64,000 nt of DNA from NCBI RefSeq assembly GCF_008692785.1, contig NZ_VXJV01000005.1, positions 62,001 through 126,000 on the forward strand, in the 5' to 3' direction. Shown here in pieces: positions 1 through 8,169 of the stretch. The notes beneath the pieces are model-generated. The model was not told where the DNA came from, searched no databases, and was given only the letters and a program-made list of their open reading frames with translations. The first letter of the stretch is position 1. Every line of letters starts with the position of its first letter. The stretch is from Salmonella enterica subsp. diarizonae (GTDB lineage: Bacteria > Pseudomonadota > Gammaproteobacteria > Enterobacterales > Enterobacteriaceae). Position numbers and translations under genes: made by a program.

Positions 1-138
1 GATGGAGGGTTGGTGTGGACCCAGGATGAAATTCACAGCGGTACTGTACCTTTAATTGCTCGTTTGATTAGCACTTCCGATAAAATATCAGCAGGGAATT
101 TTAGTACTATTGCTACTTTCAATTTTACCTATGAATAA
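1..138 (+). CDS. Fimbrial subunit, 3' end only
   Basis: An open frame runs from base 1 to a TAA at 136-138 and gives the last 45 residues of a protein. It ends in the pattern A-T-F-N-F-T-Y-E, which is the terminal beta strand of chaperone/usher pilins (alternating hydrophobics with a penultimate aromatic). The next gene begins 24 bases later on the same strand and is also a pilin, so this is the upstream member of the same fimbrial operon. The rest of the operon (major subunit, chaperone, usher) must lie left of the window. The exact subunit type cannot be told from this fragment. Confidence 0.7.
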   Translation, partial: DGGLVWTQDEIHSGTVPLIARLISTSDKISAGNFSTIATFNFTYE

Positions 139-162
139 AAATATAGGATATTGGGTGTTATT

Positions 163-711
163 ATGCTTAATCTGCAGAGAATGATACTTGCCGGAGTATT
201 GGTGTCATCATCTCAAATTAGTTTCGCTCTTACTGATACTGCTTCAATAACGGCAACATTTAATTCGACAATAGAAAGTGGGACTTGCAAAGCAGTTTTA
301 CATGATGATGCTGGTAACTTAGTTGATACACTGGATTTTGGTAATATGTATATTTCTGAGTTTAACAGTAATAAACCAACTAAAAATTTTAGTATTGCTC
401 TTAATGATTGCCTGGCAGTAACGAAAGTTACCATTGCGCCATCCTCCTCCTCTCTATGTACTAATGGTGATGGACAGGAAGATGCTTTTGCCAATGCGAA
501 TGGTGATGCCAAAGGGATTGCTGTTGAATTATGGAGTGGCGAACCAGATGCCGGTACGAAATTTATCTGCTCGCAATCATCAGGACAAAGTTTTTCTGTG
601 ACCGATGATACGACGATTTTACCGATGAGCATACGAATGATACCGACTGAAACCACATTACAGGTCGGGAGTTTTGATACAACTCTTACACTTATCGTTA
701 CATACCCGTAG
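163..711 (+). CDS. Minor fimbrial subunit (pilin-like)
   Basis: About 182 residues when started at the ATG at 163; an in-frame TTG at 151 is possible but less likely. An N-terminal signal peptide ends near S-F-A, followed by a type 1 pilin-like domain. Evidence is a cysteine in an S-G-T-C-K context, a second cysteine after N-D, two further cysteines, and a C-terminal strand ending L-I-V-T-Y-P. It would be exported by Sec and polymerised by a periplasmic chaperone and outer-membrane usher encoded outside the window. The gene lies in a run of four same-strand pilin-type genes with very short gaps, so it is almost certainly co-transcribed. I do not recognise which named Salmonella fimbria this is. 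Confidence 0.75.
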   Translation: MLNLQRMILAGVLVSSSQISFALTDTASITATFNSTIESGTCKAVLHDDAGNLVDTLDFGNMYISEFNSNKPTKNFSIALNDCLAVTKVTIAPSSSSLCTNGDGQEDAFANANGDAKGIAVELWSGEPDAGTKFICSQSSGQSFSVTDDTTILPMSIRMIPTETTLQVGSFDTTLTLIVTYP

Positions 712-727
712 ATTTGAGAAAGACAAC

Positions 728-1318
728 ATGAATTATCGACATTCACTATGGTACTGTTGCCTTCTGACTATGCTTATCTTTCAGATAGATACCGTAAGGA
801 TAGCGCATTCTGCAGAGCAAACTCTTTCGTTAAATGTGAAAGCAAATGTGGTTGAAAATAGTTGTAAGATTTCTTTTTCCGACTCCGGGTCTGTTGACCT
901 TGGGAAGCAAAGTATTGCTGCGATTAAAAGCGTTGACTCTTTTACCAATTATATCGGTAATGGAAAGCATTTTTCTATTAACGTATCAGATTGCTCTCCG
1001 CTGAGTAGTGGTGTTATCAGCAAGCTTATTTTTAACTTTTCCCCTCAATCAGGTACTTTCCCCGTAGAAAGTTCTCAGGCATTTGCTAATGATATATTAC
1101 CTGCTGATGGAGGCGCAACTGGCGTAGGGTTAGTTATCTTTGCTGAACAGCAGGATAAAAATGTGCTTGATGAATCCGGGCATTCGAATGCTATTTTTGA
1201 TGTAACATCTGATACCTATCTAAATAGTTATGGTTTTTTTGCGCGCTTGCAAAAAATTAACACTATTACAGAGGGGGATTTTACGACGCATGTGACTGTA
1301 GAGGTAACTTATGAATAA
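728..1318 (+). CDS. Minor fimbrial subunit (pilin-like)
   Basis: About 196 residues from the ATG at 728. The same frame is open upstream to 674, but that part overlaps the previous gene and lacks a signal sequence at its start. The N-terminus is a hydrophobic leader. The mature part has the paired cysteines of chaperone/usher pilins (V-V-E-N-S-C-K and S-D-C-S) and a C-terminal donor/acceptor strand ending V-T-V-E-V-T-Y-E. It starts 16 bases after the preceding pilin stop, and the next gene overlaps its 3' end by 8 bases, so translation is probably coupled. Likely a shaft or tip adaptor subunit; the particular role is inferred. Confidence 0.75.
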   Translation: MNYRHSLWYCCLLTMLIFQIDTVRIAHSAEQTLSLNVKANVVENSCKISFSDSGSVDLGKQSIAAIKSVDSFTNYIGNGKHFSINVSDCSPLSSGVISKLIFNFSPQSGTFPVESSQAFANDILPADGGATGVGLVIFAEQQDKNVLDESGHSNAIFDVTSDTYLNSYGFFARLQKINTITEGDFTTHVTVEVTYE

Positions 1319-2375
1319 TGGACGTATCGCTTGTAAACTATCAAGGCCTGTCATTGGTGTTTTTTTATTTTCTTTCTCTATCCATGCGTTTGGGGCAACT
1401 GAGTGTTTTTTTAATGGTGCAAAAACGGATACATTAACCTTTGCATCACAATCAGTTGATATTACTTCCCCCGTTTCTGATACAAAAATTTTGAAAGATA
1501 ATATCAAAGGTTCTGTAATAGTAACTACTTCATGTAATGCTGGTAAGGGGGGGCAAGACTTAAACTCAAAGCAATCAGGGGTTGCGGTTACAAGTACGAC
1601 TATTAATGGTGTTAAAGTAGCATTATTTCCCACAAACGTTACCGGAATTGTATATGGAATAAAATTCGTCTCGAATTCAGAGCCACCAACGGGTTACATT
1701 GCAATGAGTACGGACTACACAACGGTTTTTTCAGTTGATGATGATCATGATAAAGAGTACTGGAAAGGTAAGTCAGGTCATTTCGACTTGACACTTTTCC
1801 AGACCCGAGATTATGTACCAGGGCAGGGGCATACCATAACACCTAACGCAAATATGGTTGGTGATTTCCGAATTGGTTCCCAGACTGATGCGCAGGATAT
1901 TCAGATTAATAATAATTCATTCACTCTTAACATCCCGCAACCGACATGTGATGCGGCCACGCTTGAAAATTCAGATAATGCATCAGGGACTCAGGTTAAT
2001 CTTGGTGATTACTATACGAGTGAACTGATTGGTAATAAACATCCGAAAAAAATTCCCTTTACTATAAAATTAACCGGCTGTGGTGGTGTTAATCATCTGA
2101 TTACCAAACTAACGTCCCAATACGTATCACCTTATAGCAATAGTATGTTGGCTGATATCAATAATGCACAGCGTGGTGTCGGTGTACAGATATACTCAAC
2201 GAATGATGTCGCATTGATTCCAAATGATGCTAATAGTTATTATTCTGTCCAGGATTCAAGCACACCGGATACTCGCGAGGCTAATTTTTATGCAGTGCTA
2301 AGTGACGATGGGAAGGGAGTAATAACCACAGGAACATTTAAAGCTATGGGAACATTTACCTTTACTTATAATTGA
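1311..2375 (+). CDS. Putative fimbrial tip adhesin, two-domain
   Basis: A 354-residue protein with a signal peptide ending near H-A-F-G-A. At about twice pilin length it fits a tip adhesin. The N-terminal half (about residues 25-200, with cysteines near 32 and 74) would be the receptor-binding domain. The C-terminal half (about 205-354) is a pilin domain with cysteines in P-T-C-D-A and T-G-C-G-G and a terminal strand F-T-F-T-Y-N. Its ATG lies inside the end of the preceding gene (8-base overlap), and it is the last gene of the run, the usual position for an adhesin. The binding target is unknown. No N-terminal similarity to FimH was recognised. Confidence 0.65.
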   Translation: MNNGRIACKLSRPVIGVFLFSFSIHAFGATECFFNGAKTDTLTFASQSVDITSPVSDTKILKDNIKGSVIVTTSCNAGKGGQDLNSKQSGVAVTSTTINGVKVALFPTNVTGIVYGIKFVSNSEPPTGYIAMSTDYTTVFSVDDDHDKEYWKGKSGHFDLTLFQTRDYVPGQGHTITPNANMVGDFRIGSQTDAQDIQINNNSFTLNIPQPTCDAATLENSDNASGTQVNLGDYYTSELIGNKHPKKIPFTIKLTGCGGVNHLITKLTSQYVSPYSNSMLADINNAQRGVGVQIYSTNDVALIPNDANSYYSVQDSSTPDTREANFYAVLSDDGKGVITTGTFKAMGTFTFTYN

Positions 2376-3054
2376 TTTTGTGTTTTGAGTGCTCTTATGA
2401 AATTGACCTGACCACACTCCTCCACTGAGGGCTTCCCCCAGTAATGAGCGGATAAAAAAGGACGGGCATAAAAAATGCGATCGACTGATTTTGCCAACAA
2501 TTCAATGAGATTACGTCTATGCCCGATCGTTTATTATGTCAGAGCTTTTTACGCGATACCTTAGAATCCCTTTCACCAGTATCGTCGGGTTGCACTACTT
2601 GATCCCCCTGACTCTATCAGCCGGGGATGATGTCGTCGGCATCGGGTTCGATTATTGAAGATATTAATATCAACCCGGACCAGGGACTTTATGCAACAGG
2701 GTGCATGCGCATTTCTTTTTTTACCCGCCTGAACTCCAGTTCCTTATTGGTAATAAAAAGCATTAGCGAATCATCTTCATACTACTTCCGTCATCTGAAG
2801 GTCTGGTTTGCGTTGGCTTTGAATATTTTGTCTCTGAATAACCTTGTTCTCTGCGCAGAGTTAGCGGTCAACCATAGAGGTGGAGCTTTATCACTGTTCA
2901 TCCTGGTGATGCGGGGCAGGATGCATTGATACACTGGTTACGAATTATTGGATTGAAATAGCCGCCCCCCTCTCTTTTGGATAAAGTGTAATGACAAAAG
3001 GGAGCGGAAAACATGTCTGATAGTTTCAATTCGAAGAAGTCCACCAGAAATCCG
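2376..3054. other. Gene-poor decayed stretch
   Basis: About 680 bases between the fimbrial operon and a minus-strand hypothetical gene. Only short overlapping frames without credible starts or ribosome sites are present. The shape suggests decayed mobile or island DNA, but I could not identify a family. A tentative frame beginning ATG at 2519 reads about 20 codons before stopping. Confidence 0.35.
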
Positions 3055-3543
3055 TTAATGCAACGCGTCGGATTGATACTCAAGCATTGAGTCAATGTCG
3101 AGTTGTGATTCGTCGGCTACTGGAAAAGGAAGAACCATTGCATGTAGTAGAAAAGCGATTACGAAAGTTGCCCGGGTATTGTCATTCAGATCTGCCGGAG
3201 CATACGCAATAACCTGGTTTTCCCCAGTGGCGTTACCAATACAAAGCAAGAGACCCTGCTGATGCCTTTCGAAGAGGATACGTAAAACCGTAAGAGGAAG
3301 TGATGACCAGTCATCGCCGTTCAATACAAGATTTTTGATCGCTTCGTCCGCTTCTGGTTCGTATTGCGCTTTATACCGGAGGGTTTTTAGACGGTGCAAA
3401 TGGGGAATAAAAATCTCATTGAGAGACCAGAGAATTTTAACGGTATCTTGCCCGTTGAAGCCTACCAGGCTGCATGATTCTAACGGTTTCCCAAGTGTCT
3501 GCTCATAAAAGGCATTAAGCAGATGGAATGTTTCTGGATTCAT
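3055..3543 (-). CDS. Hypothetical protein, 162 aa
   Basis: A 162-residue soluble protein with no signal peptide or membrane segment and no family I recognise. It is acidic toward the C-terminus (many D/E after residue 140), and its middle is leucine-rich and probably helical. It lies between the fimbrial genes and the intimin-like gene on the minus strand, with about 245 bases to the hairpin downstream of that gene. Base composition resembles the surrounding accessory DNA. The long uninterrupted frame with its own ATG supports a real gene; the function is unknown. Confidence 0.55.
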   Translation of the reverse strand: MNPETFHLLNAFYEQTLGKPLESCSLVGFNGQDTVKILWSLNEIFIPHLHRLKTLRYKAQYEPEADEAIKNLVLNGDDWSSLPLTVLRILFERHQQGLLLCIGNATGENQVIAYAPADLNDNTRATFVIAFLLHAMVLPFPVADESQLDIDSMLEYQSDALH

Positions 3544-3757
3544 TTTATGTCCTAAATTCAGGGAAGAAACGGGATTATTTCCACATTCTTTCTATGCTCA
3601 ACCTATCGGCCAGAGTTATCTGTGAGCCAGAAGGTCTCCATCTCGCTTAGGGAGGCGTCTGTCTTATGTGAGTAAGATTAGAATTTATAAAATAAGGATT
3701 GTAGGGGGAAGTTGTCGCGTTGAGCATGGGATAATCAGTTTATGTGTATGTGAGTAA

Positions 3758-3782
3758 AATGCCAGCCCTTCGGGCTGGCATT
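3758..3782 (-). terminator. Hairpin terminator after the intimin-like gene
   Basis: An 11-bp perfect stem (3758-3768 with 3772-3782) closed by a 3-base loop sits immediately beyond the minus-strand stop at 3788. A short T run follows on the minus strand. The stem is symmetrical, so it may act in both directions. Confidence 0.7.
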
Positions 3783-3787
3783 CATTT

Positions 3788-5958
3788 TTATTCCAGGCAT
3801 CCCTGATATTCAGGATCTGTTTTTAGCAAGTTAGGATAATTGGCACCATCTCTCATGCGGTAACCCGTCCCGACATCACTCGTTGTCTCGCTCTCCGCCC
3901 AAACATATTTATTCATTGCCTGATAAGTTGGGTAACTATCCATATTCCCCCACATTGCCGTTATGCGTTGGAAATCAGCCAATGCTGGTATTTTGCGACC
4001 CATTTTTTCACAGTTAGCTTTTGTATCATCGTAGGTCGCCAGTGATGAGGAAACATGTAACATTTCATTCCCTTTTGCTATATGCAACGAGCTGGCATCA
4101 TCAGATTGCCTTCCCAGACTGGTAATACGGATAGTAAAGTTAGCTAATTGATCCTTGATCGTTACGACGCCATTTTGATCGACTGAAGCAATATCCTCGT
4201 TCGATGATTCCCAGCTATAATGGCCATCCCCACCCTGTGCGGTAGAACTAAGTTTAAATTGTGTGTTGCTAATCCATGAGGACGGTAGCGAATTATCAAG
4301 CAGTGCTTTCCCTGCCAGCTGTAGTTGTCCGGTAAGTGCTGGTGGATCATAAAATGTAATCGTCTGGTTAGTACAGTTATTTGTACCCGTAATACATGCT
4401 GTAACAGTCACCGGCCCATCTGTAGTGTCAGATAATGTTGTTGAGGCGATAGCTATGCCACTCTCATCTTTTGCCGTAACTTCGGTTTTGCTAAAGGAAC
4501 AATCGCTACCGCCGCAGATTCCGCTGGTGGTGGAGAATGTGATAGAAGTGCCCGGTGCTGGATTACCCGCGGAATCGGTAACAATCACACTAAGAGGTTC
4601 AGCGCGATCGGTCCAGGCTGTTTCTGGTGTTTTAAAGGTTATTTGTGGGTTTCCTGCACTCGATTCAATAACTGTAAATTGAGTTTGTGCGCTATTTGAG
4701 GCATTGTTGTGGCGATCATAAGCGATGCCCTTAAGGGTATACTGCCCTGCGACAGGAGGTAACGTGACAGTGAAATGTGTCGCGTCGCTACCCTGTGTAA
4801 CAGATCCATTGGCTTTCAGCAGGGATGATGATGGGTCCCATTGAATATGATCAAGCCCATTTTTTGTATCAACCGATGCTGTCAATGGTACCTGCTTTGA
4901 TATCTCCCCGCTTAATGATGCAGGTAGCGAGAGTTTAATGACATCTTGTTTGCGATATTGCATAACAATATCATTGTTACGCTCAACGAAATCGAAGCGT
5001 GACCCCATTAAAGAACGACGAATTTGTACTGCATCTGGGGAAATTTGTTGTGACCAGGGAATACCAAATGCATAGTTGAAGGACACTGATATTGCCGTAT
5101 CGTCCAGTGAATCACTTCCCTTTTTATAATCTGCTGCAAAGGTGACTAAAGGAATTGGTGTATAACTGAGTCCTACAGTGATGGCATTTGGATTCGTTTG
5201 CAGATGGTCGGTACCAAATAATGCGACATCATCACCAAAATATTGTTCATATTTCACATGCCCGCCTAGCTGAGCATAAGAAGGTAAATAACCTTCTATT
5301 TGTATATCATAGCCATCGGCAGCCTTTTCATCATAATCTTGTAATTCGTCAGAATCTTGCCAGTCACTAAGTGCAAAATATCCGTTGCCACTGAATTTGA
5401 AATAGTCACGCCAGAGTTCAAGGCCAACACCCGTACGGGTTACATTGCTACTCATATTTTGATCATAGAATAGATTATAACCTAACATGGTATTATTTTT
5501 CAGAAAATAACGTTGCCCAAGACCCACATTAACAATCATATCATCAGAATCCTCGTAATGTGTATCGAACTGGATATAGTCAAGACGATTTTCTTGATTG
5601 TGAAGGCCAAACAGCAGGTCGGCGCTACTGCCGGCTAAAGCCTTACTATTTTGTGTTTGTGTATTGAGCGTTATGCGAGCATTTCCGTACTGCTTTAACC
5701 ACTTTTCAAAAGCATCGGATGCTAGCTGAGATACCTGCGCATAAGCATAGTTACTCACTGATTCGCGTGATTTTGCGAATGATGATGCGCCTTTGATGAT
5801 TTTATTTTCAAAAGGGGTGGGTTGTGTACTCGGTGTTAATGTGGAATTTAGTGTCGGCAAATCCTCATTTTTCGCCGTTTTTGACGAGTCGATATTTTGG
5901 GCATAAACTACCGACGATATACAAGTTAAAACGAGTAAAAAAAGATTTTTTTTTTCAT
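3788..5958 (-). CDS. Intimin/invasin-like inverse autotransporter, start out of frame at poly-A(10)
   Basis: The body (from codon 5860) encodes about 690 residues. An inverse-autotransporter beta barrel spans about residues 20-300 (G-L-G-Q-R-Y-F, repeated aromatic strands). Ig-like repeats follow at about 300-510, then a Big2-like domain (V-A-S-V-D-Q-N-G-V-V-T region) and a C-terminal lectin-like tail with two cysteines. It resembles Salmonella SinH and intimin/invasin proteins. A start codon at 5958 is followed by lysines and a good signal peptide ending V-Y-A, but it is one base out of frame. The run after the ATG has ten A (5946-5955); eleven would join it to the body. As read, translation from 5958 stops after about ten codons. 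The locus is either switched off by slippage, a pseudogene, or a sequencing error at the homopolymer. Confidence 0.75.
5946..5955 (-). repeat. Homopolymer A(10) tract right after the start codon
   Basis: Ten consecutive A on the minus strand directly follow the ATG at 5958-5956. The distance from this ATG to the first body codon at 5860 is 98 bases, not a multiple of three. Eleven (or eight) A would restore a continuous frame through the signal peptide. Such tracts are classic sites of slipped-strand phase variation. Confidence 0.8.
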
Positions 5959-6093
5959 AAGAATAATTACTTAATGTTGTTTATTTTTTGAAATATGGTG
6001 CAGCTAACTATTAAGTTTACGGCTATACAATATTCTGCTATCCAACCGAGGTCAGGAAGCCAGCACCAGCAATATTAATGTATTAAGTCTTTT

Positions 6094-6495
6094 TCAAAGC
6101 TCCAACTCTACCAGAGTGCTTCGTACATTTTTTATCGTATCAATAATTTTATCGATACTTTCTTCGATAATGTTGGTTGTTAAGTTATCCAGGTTTAGAA
6201 CTTTCATTAAAATGAAAGCCTGTGCTTGTGATTCATAACAGCATACAAGCTCAGCGCTACTGAAAAGATAAGTATTTGCAGAAATAAGTACTAGTGCTTG
6301 CTTATGGGCGTCTTCGATTGTGGTATTGGCTAAAACACCATACATGTATATTTTTTCGTCACTATCAGCAATGAGAGTAATGTCATATTCCTCATCAATA
6401 AGAAATGAACAGATACCATCCTCATTAAACTTCATATCCGGTACGCCCTGAGTGATACCAAATTCTTTTAAAATTATATTTGCCCGTAATGACAT
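6094..6495 (-). CDS. CesT/SicP-type type III secretion chaperone
   Basis: A 133-residue acidic protein with the size and layout of class I type III chaperones. An N-terminal helix (I-I-L-K-E-F-G-I) is followed by strands (C-S-F-L-I-D, Y-D-I-T-L-I-A-D, I-Y-M-Y-G-V-L), then a helix-rich C-terminus. No signal peptide or membrane segment. This family binds N-terminal parts of effectors in the cytoplasm and keeps them secretion-competent. No effector is directly adjacent in the same frame run; the nearest candidates are the intimin-like gene (not a client) and the kinase-like protein at 8170-10710. Its client is therefore inferred, not shown. AT-rich like its neighbours. Confidence 0.7.
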   Translation of the reverse strand: MSLRANIILKEFGITQGVPDMKFNEDGICSFLIDEEYDITLIADSDEKIYMYGVLANTTIEDAHKQALVLISANTYLFSSAELVCCYESQAQAFILMKVLNLDNLTTNIIEESIDKIIDTIKNVRSTLVELEL

Positions 6496-6709
6496 CCAAT
6501 TACTCCTTATAAGCTGTGTGCTTATTATCCATTAAAATTTTACAAGACTGAATTTCGCTTGGGTATATCGCCAGACTATAAAGCTATTTATCTGTTTATG
6601 ACAAGGCCAATAATGCATTAGCTACAGGATTAATAAATTATCTTGCGGTCTCATTTTGGATTCCAATGCAGCAGAGGTCTGGCAGTGAAGATAATACATA
6701 AAAATACTG

Positions 6710-7354
6710 TTAAAATTTTTCTGGTAATTTTTTATTAATTCTTATAAGTTTTCCATTTTCCATTTCAATGAAACCACCAATTTTTAGTTGTGCTAAAATT
6801 TTTAGAATCATGCTGCGTGATAACCTTGAAAATGTCTGCATGTACTTGACAACGGTATACCTTTCCTTGATAGCATAGGAGTTTTCATTTTCCATATAAA
6901 TTAGATAACTGCGAATTATTTCATAAGCAGATTGTAAACCTGATGTGGAGGCTCGAACTGCTACTGTTGCTAACGTGGGTAATAAAATCTGAACAACTTC
7001 ACGCCACATGCCATTTTCATCTATAATCTTATTGAAGACATCAATGTCAACTGAATCCAGTAAGCATGGTGATATTGATTCAAACTCGCAAATAGCACCA
7101 GTTTGTCCTAACTGGCCTAGCCCAAGGATATAAGGACTGGTAGTTATACCCAGATTATGTTTTTTTTCACCTTCGCCGATAGATACAAGCAATGCGCCAT
7201 CAAGCAAAAAATAAATCTTTTTTTGCATTGAATCTTTTTTCTCCTTAGGATCTAAAATACTTCCCGACTCAAGCAAAAATGGCTGTGTAACAGGAAAGAG
7301 AGATAACAATTTTTCTATGTATTCGGTGGGTTTATCAATGTCATAAAGATTCAT
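6710..7354 (-). CDS. CRP-fold transcriptional regulator, IprA-like paralogue
   Basis: A 214-residue protein: an N-terminal cNMP-binding-like beta barrel (about residues 25-110, F-L-L-D-G-A-L-L-V, then Y-I-L-G-L-G-Q), a central helix, and a C-terminal winged helix (about 165-210, L-S-R-S-M-I-L-K-I-L-A-Q-L). The C-terminus closely matches the second such gene in this window at 52580-53203: both have W-R-E after the barrel, a S-R-S helix-turn-helix core and I-E-M-x-x-G-K-L-I ending the wing. The barrel lacks an obvious R-S cyclic-nucleotide motif, so the ligand may differ or be absent. Placed between a chaperone and effector-like genes, it is a natural candidate for their local regulator. Confidence 0.7.
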   Translation of the reverse strand: MNLYDIDKPTEYIEKLLSLFPVTQPFLLESGSILDPKEKKDSMQKKIYFLLDGALLVSIGEGEKKHNLGITTSPYILGLGQLGQTGAICEFESISPCLLDSVDIDVFNKIIDENGMWREVVQILLPTLATVAVRASTSGLQSAYEIIRSYLIYMENENSYAIKERYTVVKYMQTFSRLSRSMILKILAQLKIGGFIEMENGKLIRINKKLPEKF

Positions 7355-7529
7355 TTATTTACCTGTACTTACGTGTATCCAGAAAAAATCTATGAAACAT
7401 AATATTACCAGATATTTTGCATTTGAATCGCCATTAATGGTGTATTATTACACACCTCGTGAACATATTTCGATAAGTGCACTAATGTGAGATTTAACTT
7501 CTAATAAAATAACTTTTCATCAATTTTTG

Positions 7530-7892
7530 CTACTTTTTGTGTCTTATTGTTGCCAGGTGTAGTAGAGATTGGCTAATGGTTGTAATGAATTTTAGTTTTT
7601 CCATTGCTACATTCTTGCTCTTTTTTTGTTCTTCTGATAATTTCTTCAAGATGATTTTTGTAGGTAAATTTACGCATTCTTCGTAGCTGATGTTTAATAC
7701 ATTAGCAATGTTTTTATTTACTTTAGGCGTTGTTTTTATAGTGATCTTTTTTTTGTCATCAACCTGCAAGCTATGCCCATCAAAATCTTTCAGAATCTGA
7801 GATATTTTTTCTATTTTAAATTGTAAATCCATTATTTCAGAATTATATAATTTAATTTTTTTACATTGAGATTGTTGATCTTTACTGCTCAT
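7530..7892 (-). CDS. Small lysine-rich, coiled-coil hypothetical protein
   Basis: A 120-residue protein very rich in K, I and N. The N-terminal part (about residues 10-40) has heptad-like spacing of I/L suggesting a coiled coil. The middle contains V-L-N-I-S-Y-E-E-C. No signal peptide and no recognised family. It sits on the minus strand, 278 bases downstream of the kinase-like gene and 176 bases upstream of the IprA-like regulator, within the same low-GC block. It could be a secreted substrate, a chaperone or a regulator partner; nothing in the sequence decides. Confidence 0.5.
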   Translation of the reverse strand: MSSKDQQSQCKKIKLYNSEIMDLQFKIEKISQILKDFDGHSLQVDDKKKITIKTTPKVNKNIANVLNISYEECVNLPTKIILKKLSEEQKKSKNVAMEKLKFITTISQSLLHLATIRHKK

Positions 7893-8169
7893 ATTAGCAA
7901 AACTCCAGTTTATATATTATAAGAATGAAATAAAATCAACGTCTGAATACTATTCGCTATCATCATTCTTTTTGCACATATATTGATTTATATATCAAAT
8001 CAGGTGTAGCGAGAAGCCCAAAATTAGACATTGTTTATGTTTTATACGACACCGCCTTATCGCATCATGGGACCAGCAGTATACGGCTAAAAATGTAACA
8101 GCCAGTGCCTGATGCCAAATTCTCAAACACCCGTACTTTCAGACGCTGCATATTATAAGTTTATGAAAA

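Noticed and set aside
2627-2929. 100-codon plus-strand frame after the fimbrial genes
   Set aside because: Composition and lack of a ribosome site do not support coding; the region looks decayed.
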